A DNA stretch of 31,413 nucleotides, taken from positions 3,304,816 through 3,336,228 of the forward strand of contig BFEA01000057.1 of the NCBI GenBank assembly GCA_003427395.1, written 5' to 3'. This DNA is from Chara braunii. Lineage: Eukaryota > Streptophyta > Charophyceae > Charales > Characeae. Shown here one piece after another: positions 27,091-31,413 of this stretch. Position 1 is the stretch's first letter. Each line of letters begins with the position of its first letter. The position numbers were made by a program, and so were the translations under genes. The notes under the pieces were generated by a model. That model saw nothing but the letters and a program-made list of their open reading frames with translations. It was not told the DNA's origin and searched no databases.

Positions 27091-28292
27091 CTGCAACAGA
27101 GTGCACAGACCAACTAATTAATTGGTGGCTATTTTGGAACAGATATCACTTGAGGTCAACAGGTAAATCAGATTCCTTCAAACAAAACTATTTTTAGTCT
27201 GACCAGTCCGCAGACAGAAGCACCAGAAACAATAAACAGATCTAACTAATGCTGTCTGTTAGATGTCAATGGCTGTACACCTAACTAATCAAAACATAAA
27301 AACAGAATCATTTGTGTATAGGACAGCATGGAATTTTCTCGAACTTATCACCTGGAATCAACCCCTCCCTTTAGTTCCCCTGAGTATCTCTTGACGTCAG
27401 CGTCCCTGAGCGATCTGGAGAGCGTCGCGTGTCTAAAGGTGTGTGTCCGGCCCACCCCTGTGCCCCGAGTATCCACTGAGCCGGCCAGCCTTGCACGTAT
27501 ATTTATCCACGGCGTGCCGCGAGCCTTACATCGCTGGCTGATCCAGAGGCATTTTAACGTCCGCCCCCAAGTAACATCAGGAATTATTTTACGTCGCAGC
27601 AGGATGACGATCACAGCCAGTGATATCCCCTTCCCGTGTTTATTTATAGACGCCGAGTGCTCGTCTTTCCTGTAGGGCTGGCCTGCCCAATAGTACCCAT
27701 CTAACAACGCAGCAAGCCGAACAAAGGACAAGCAGCAAGGCATGCGTGCTCTACTCCCTGTGGGTTGGCATGGTGACCGTGACCCAGTGCTTCGTCCAGG
27801 GCCCTTCAGAAAGCTCCGCCGATCTCCACCCAGGTGCTCCACGTGAACATTGCCGACTCTCAAGGTTGAGCGCACTCAACACCTCACAATGAGAGTACTC
27901 TCAAGAAGGAACACACAACCTCACGGTAAGAAGTGTCGGAGAGGGAAGATAAGGTTAAGAGCAACGTACCTCAATTAGCTGCCCCGAACCACAGAGATAA
28001 TCTCACCAGATGACCACGATTGCGATGACCAGTCACTGCATCGGCACAACCAGCATTATCTCGCCGTTCCACCTCAGCATCAATCGCACATTAGATAGTT
28101 CTCATCACACTGTCCAGACCACATTTCACCTCACGTAGCCTTCCTGGCGATCCCCTCACCTCCTGGGTCGCCAACACACTCGTCTCCACCCTCCTCACTA
28201 CACACCACTTACGGCCAAACTTGCCCAGCAGACCGCATGTATGTACCACATAAGGCAGAAGACAAGCGCCAGATGAGCGCAATCGTACCACA
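27091..28292 (-). other. Element 4 leader between PBS and gag
   Basis: 1.2 kb with no conserved coding. A 175-codon minus frame (27875-27348) shows no known motif and I take it as chance. TATA-like stretches (near 27498 and 27640) are in the wrong place for an LTR promoter. Confidence 0.55.
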
Positions 28293-28304
28293 GCTCCGAA
28301 ACCA
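28293..28304 (-). promoter_or_regulatory. Primer-binding site of Element 4 (Met-tRNA type)
   Basis: The minus strand reads TGGTTTCGGAGC three bases after the 5' LTR end. It matches TGGTATCAGAGC, the complement of the initiator tRNA-Met 3' end, at 10 of 12 positions. Position relative to LTR D strongly supports the call and fixes the element's orientation. Confidence 0.75.
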
Positions 28305-28307
28305 AAT

Positions 28308-29208
28308 TGCAAGGAAGATGAGCAATAGCAAACTTCAGCAATCAAACAACATCATGCATATGAGTCCAGATAGTCTTGACCTCGAACCAACAGCAGCATT
28401 GCATCACGAGATTCACCAAATAAGAACACACCAAGATCTCATAATTGACAATACTGAAATATTCCCATCATCATCAACGAAGAACCAGAGTTGATATCCT
28501 ATCTGGCGCTCGGTGCCTAGACTACATGTGGCAGATCCTATCTAGCCTATACTATGAAGCCGGAAGATGACATCAACAGCATTCCCGAAGTACGAGCATA
28601 TGGCGACCAATGTCGCACGCTTCCAGCACCAGGTATGTCTCGCGCTACACTCACAACCTCAACGCACAGATGCCACTAGCACCCAAGGACCACCCTGCGC
28701 CTCACCCAGCTTACAGCAGCGCAGCTCGGCTATGGCTGTGTGCTCCTTCCCTGCTCGCCCGTGAGAGCGTAGGCGCCAACCAGCAAATAGCGCAGCAGCA
28801 GCGCTTGCGCAGCATGCAGCCAGCACCCGAATCCCGAATGAGGAGGCAGGCCCTTTCCTATATCCAAGTGGCCTGCTTGTGTCTAGTCCAGGAAGCTTCT
28901 AGTAGGCCGCGGCAACCTAAGGCCCAGCTCGAGGACAGCAGGCCTTGGGCCTAAAGTGGTTGCATGTGCCCAACTGCTTTCGGCCTGTGTTTGGCCCGGT
29001 ACCCGTATCCAGCCCAGGACCTGCTTCACGTACATTAACACAGGCGGCCCAGGGCCTGGGTTCACTCAACCAACTGGCGCTGCGCAACTGCCTGAATTTC
29101 CCTGAGTTGCGTGGCCGTGAGGGCCTAGTCGAGCCTGCCTTCACTTAGGGCGGCCGACGGGCTGCGAAAATGGGGCGTTATGGGGCTCTTAGAGGCAATG
29201 GCCTCGCA
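28308..29208 (-). repeat. Family-A LTR D: 5' LTR of Element 4 (901 bp)
   Basis: Sense strand starts TGCGAGGCC and ends TTCCTTGCA. Shares with B, C and E the CTTCACTTAGGGCGG block, ACTCAACCAACTGGCG, CCTATAT and CACCAGGTATGT. The flanking 5-mers differ (CAAAT, CTCAC), which fits an LTR of a longer element and not a solo LTR. Confidence 0.88.
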
Positions 29209-29471
29209 CTCACCACCCTTCTCCTTCCTTTCTCCTTCCTCACCACCTTTCTCTTCAACCCGGCTGTCTTCTTTCTCCTTTTTTTTTTTTTTCGATCGCC
29301 TCTCTCTCTTCTCCATCTCGGCTATGGCTTTTCTCTCCCTTCTGTCTCCTCCTCCACCTTCTCTTTCAACCTCCTTCGCTCTCTGTGGTCGAGCTCCGCT
29401 GATATGGCCGCCTCTCACTTCGTGGGACTGCACGGCACACTGCACAGGTAAGTGACAACCAAACTTGTATC
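29209..29471 (+). other. Spacer between Elements 4 and 5; possible host first exon
   Basis: Pyrimidine-rich plus strand with T14-15 near 29280. From the ATG at 29323 a Ser/Pro-rich frame begins MAFLSLLSPPPPSLSTSF. It reaches CACAG/GTAAGT at about 29446, a perfect splice-donor consensus. This could be a 5' exon with a targeting-type N-terminus, but no downstream exon is visible because LTR E follows. It may equally be chance. Confidence 0.25.
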
Positions 29472-30516
29472 TGCAAGGAACATGAATATGGACGAAGCAC
29501 AGAAATCCAGAATGCAAAATCACACTGAAGTCCAAGTAGTCAAAGCCAAAGCAGATAGTACAATGGAACCGAGTAACCATCCAATTGAGAATGATACAGA
29601 AGAATCGTGAGTCAATGTCCATGCCCAACAGGACAACACCAACAGCATAACCCAAATGTGGTTCTCTCTTGTGAATGTCTCCAGGCGCCCTATCTACTCT
29701 ACAACCTATCCTACAACTACAGCAATGAAAGCAACCAGACAACTTGACTACCAGCGAGTGATGATGTCAACACCAATGCCGACCTCCACCTCCACCAGGT
29801 ACGTGTCCTCTTCACCCACACTCTTCCCTGTTACCTACACAGTGCCCTTCACCTCTGAAGACCACCTTCGCCCTTCACCCTCACTGCACCCTCATGCGGC
29901 TCGGCTATGGCCGCCAGTGCCCTGGTGCGCAGGCAGCGCTCTACCGCCTAGCGCTAGCCTGCCTTGCACCTTTCTTAGCGCAGCGCAGCAGCAGCTCGCA
30001 TTAGCGCAGCGTGCCGGCATTGCCCGCAATGGCCAAGATCCCTGCTCACTCGCCGTGCTTGCCTATATGCCAGTGAAGCGTGTGGGCGGCCTCCCTTCAG
30101 CCTGTGACCGGGACGCAGAGGCTGAACCCAACCCGATACAGTTGGGCCCCGGGGCAATGCAGTTGCGCCTCTTTCATCAAGGCCTGCGGCCAGATTCAGA
30201 TAGTGGGCCGATTTTCCCTTTGGCATTTTCGGCCTCTATACCCAGCACGCATTGTCGGCCTCACGTTTGAGTGCCCAGGGCCTAGCTAACTCAGAGGCCC
30301 TGGGCTTTCAGCATTTGCTGAAATCCGAGACTCGGTGCACTCCAACCAACTGGCGTGCTGCAACTGTATGGACCCCACTTCGTGAAATGTTGGCACAGAG
30401 GGCTCTTGTCGATTTGCTGGCCGCCTTCACTTAGGGCGGGCACGAGGCTTGCTGGGGCCTTAGCCCAGAACATGTACATCATGGCAAGGCCCCTACTTGA
30501 GGGCTCAATCCTCACA
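29472..30516 (-). repeat. Family-A LTR E: 3' LTR of Element 5 (1045 bp)
   Basis: Plus-strand text runs from TGCAAGGAAC to CCTCACA (sense TGTGAGG...TTCCTTGCA). Contains GCCTTCACTTAGGGCGGGC, CCAACCAACTGGCG, GCCTATATGCC and CACCAGGTACGTG. It directly follows the purine tract and Pol of Element 5. Confidence 0.88.
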
Positions 30517-30531
30517 TTCCATCCCCCTTAG
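30517..30531 (-). promoter_or_regulatory. Polypurine tract of Element 5
   Basis: Minus strand CTAAGGGGGATGGAA directly before TGTGAGG, the LTR start. Confidence 0.75.
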
Positions 30532-30553
30532 CTTCGAAAGTCCGCGGAGATGC

Positions 30554-31413
30554 TTACTTCTTAGGTGTCTTCCCTTTTAGCTTCCTTTCATAATCTGCCA
30601 CCACCTGAGGAGCTGTTTCCATCAGTTCCTCCCGGGTAAACCACCGATCTTCCTTTGGATCCGTATGATGCCTGAATCTGATCCGGTACTCCCTCTTGGG
30701 TTTAGGAGGTCTTCCTCGACCCAGCGGCTTCGGAACATGCATATCCCTGTGATCCACAATGTCGTCGATGTCGACATGTCCATCCATGGTTGGGGGCAGC
30801 ATCGATCTCCTGGAAGGGAATTGATCAGTCTCGGCGACAGGTGCAAGCTTTGAGGCATGAAAGACTGGGTGAGTGCGTAGGTGTCGAGGGACACGAATGA
30901 CGTATGTAGGACCATCCATTTCATCTCCCACTACATCCAAGACTTCCCAGGGACCAAAGTACTGAGGCATTAGTTTGCGAGATATTCCGAACTCCTGTCC
31001 TAAATCACTAGCCTTTACCTAAACACGTTCCCCTACCTGAAATGTGGACTGTCTGCGATGTTGATTCTCAGAAGCAATCATGGCTTGCTGAGCCTTCTTC
31101 ATATGTTCAACAGCCTCTTGCAACAATTTCTCATATTGCACACCGTCTTCAAGTGTGCCTGGAGTTGCAGCGGGTCGGTTTTCAGGTAGGAGGAAGTCTA
31201 GTGCTGACGTGCAGCTGGTTAGGACTAACGCCGGTACTGCTATGTATAGCATTGTTGTACAGGCTGGCGATGAGAGGTAACTTGCTCATCCCAGTCATCC
31301 TGGCTGGGCTTGATGTAATGCCTCAACAAGTGTTGTACAACTCTATTCATTTGTTCGGCCTGTCCGTTGGCTTCGGGATGATTCCCTGAAGTCATCTGAA
31401 GTTGACTGCCCAT
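30554..31413 (-). pseudogene. Element 5 integrase C-terminus with divergent chromodomain
   Basis: From the right edge: LQMTSGNHPEANGQAEQMNR with the third catalytic Glu, then VQHLLRHYIKP. A frame slip near 31280 leads to LIASLYNNAIHSSTGVSPNQ; another near 31200 to LDFLLPENR; and STFQVGERV followed by a TAG at about 31018. The frame then reads LMPQYFGPWEVLDVVGDEMD, HPVFHASKLAPV, and the end REYRIRFRHHTDPKEDRWF with a Lys-rich tail, stopping at 30554. The GPY module and chromodomain-like end match Element 2. Partial at the window edge. Confidence 0.87.

Larger units (their letters stand above)
22457..29208 (-). mobile_element. Element 4: family-A Ty3/gypsy, 3' truncated
   Basis: In sense order (right to left): 5' LTR D, primer-binding site, 1.2-kb leader, gag, CCHC, protease, RT, RNase H, integrase start. 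It ends inside integrase at the Element 3 fusion, so the 3' LTR is lost. Frame breaks are fewer than in Element 2, suggesting a younger insertion. Confidence 0.9.
30517..31413 (-). mobile_element. Element 5: 3' internal end of a family-A Ty3/gypsy
   Basis: Integrase C-terminal part followed by purine tract and LTR E, in the minus direction. The element continues beyond the right edge of the window. It has few breaks and is closest in sequence to Element 2's right half. Confidence 0.88.

Noticed and set aside
27348-27875. 175-codon minus-strand open frame in the Element 4 leader
   Set aside because: No motif, high Arg/Gly content from GC-rich sequence, and the start codon is followed by no family-like pattern. 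Taken as chance.
29125-30270. Open frames of about 200 codons over the D-E spacer and LTR E
   Set aside because: Low-complexity and overlapping LTR sequence on both strands; no domain.

Overview
This window looks like nuclear DNA from a green-plant lineage, most plausibly a charophyte-type streptophyte alga or similar. That assignment is an inference. It rests on plant-type mitochondrial tRNA and protein gene fragments and on chromodomain-bearing Ty3/gypsy elements. There are no prokaryotic operons, no ribosome-binding-site-led genes and no intact host gene that I can support. Nearly everything recognisable is retrotransposon or mitochondrial in origin, and nearly all of it is broken.

Layout. 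1-2.6 kb: unassigned sequence. 2.6-7.84 kb, plus: Element 1, a 5'-truncated Ty3/gypsy chromovirus (protease, RT, RNase H, integrase, chromodomain, purine tract, 510-bp 3' LTR). 7.84-11.85 kb and 17.59-19.84 kb, plus: the two halves of Element 2, a different Ty3/gypsy family ('family A'). Its reading frame is cut just before the integrase by a 5.7-kb insert. 11.85-17.59 kb: the insert is a scrambled mosaic of mitochondrial pieces. It holds two group II intron RT/maturase remnants, two copies in inverted orientation of a group II intron 3' end (domain V) joined to a nad4 exon, a nad3 fragment, atp6 in three pieces, trnY, trnG, trnI, trnR and a truncated trnE. A pair of family-A LTRs (14660-16686) has inserted inside atp6, flanked by a 4-bp target duplication.

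19.84-20.46 kb: unassigned sequence ending in a 13-bp tandem array that resembles a Pol III B box. 20.46-22.46 kb, minus: gag, zinc knuckle and protease start of a third Ty3/gypsy type (Element 3). 22.46-29.21 kb, minus: Element 4 (family A), with integrase start, RNase H, RT, protease, gag, leader, a Met-tRNA-type primer-binding site and a 901-bp 5' LTR. 29.21-29.47 kb: a short spacer with a possible exon. 29.47-31.41 kb, minus: Element 5 (family A), with its 3' LTR, purine tract and the C-terminal integrase/chromodomain running off the window edge.

The history implied is nested. A family-A element received a mitochondrial insert, that insert received another family-A LTR pair, and Element 1's LTR abuts the same host element in its gag. 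Catalytic residues are lost in Element 1 integrase, Element 2 RT and RNase H, and Element 4 RT. Many stop codons are consistent with C-to-T or G-to-A decay. No element here looks able to move on its own.
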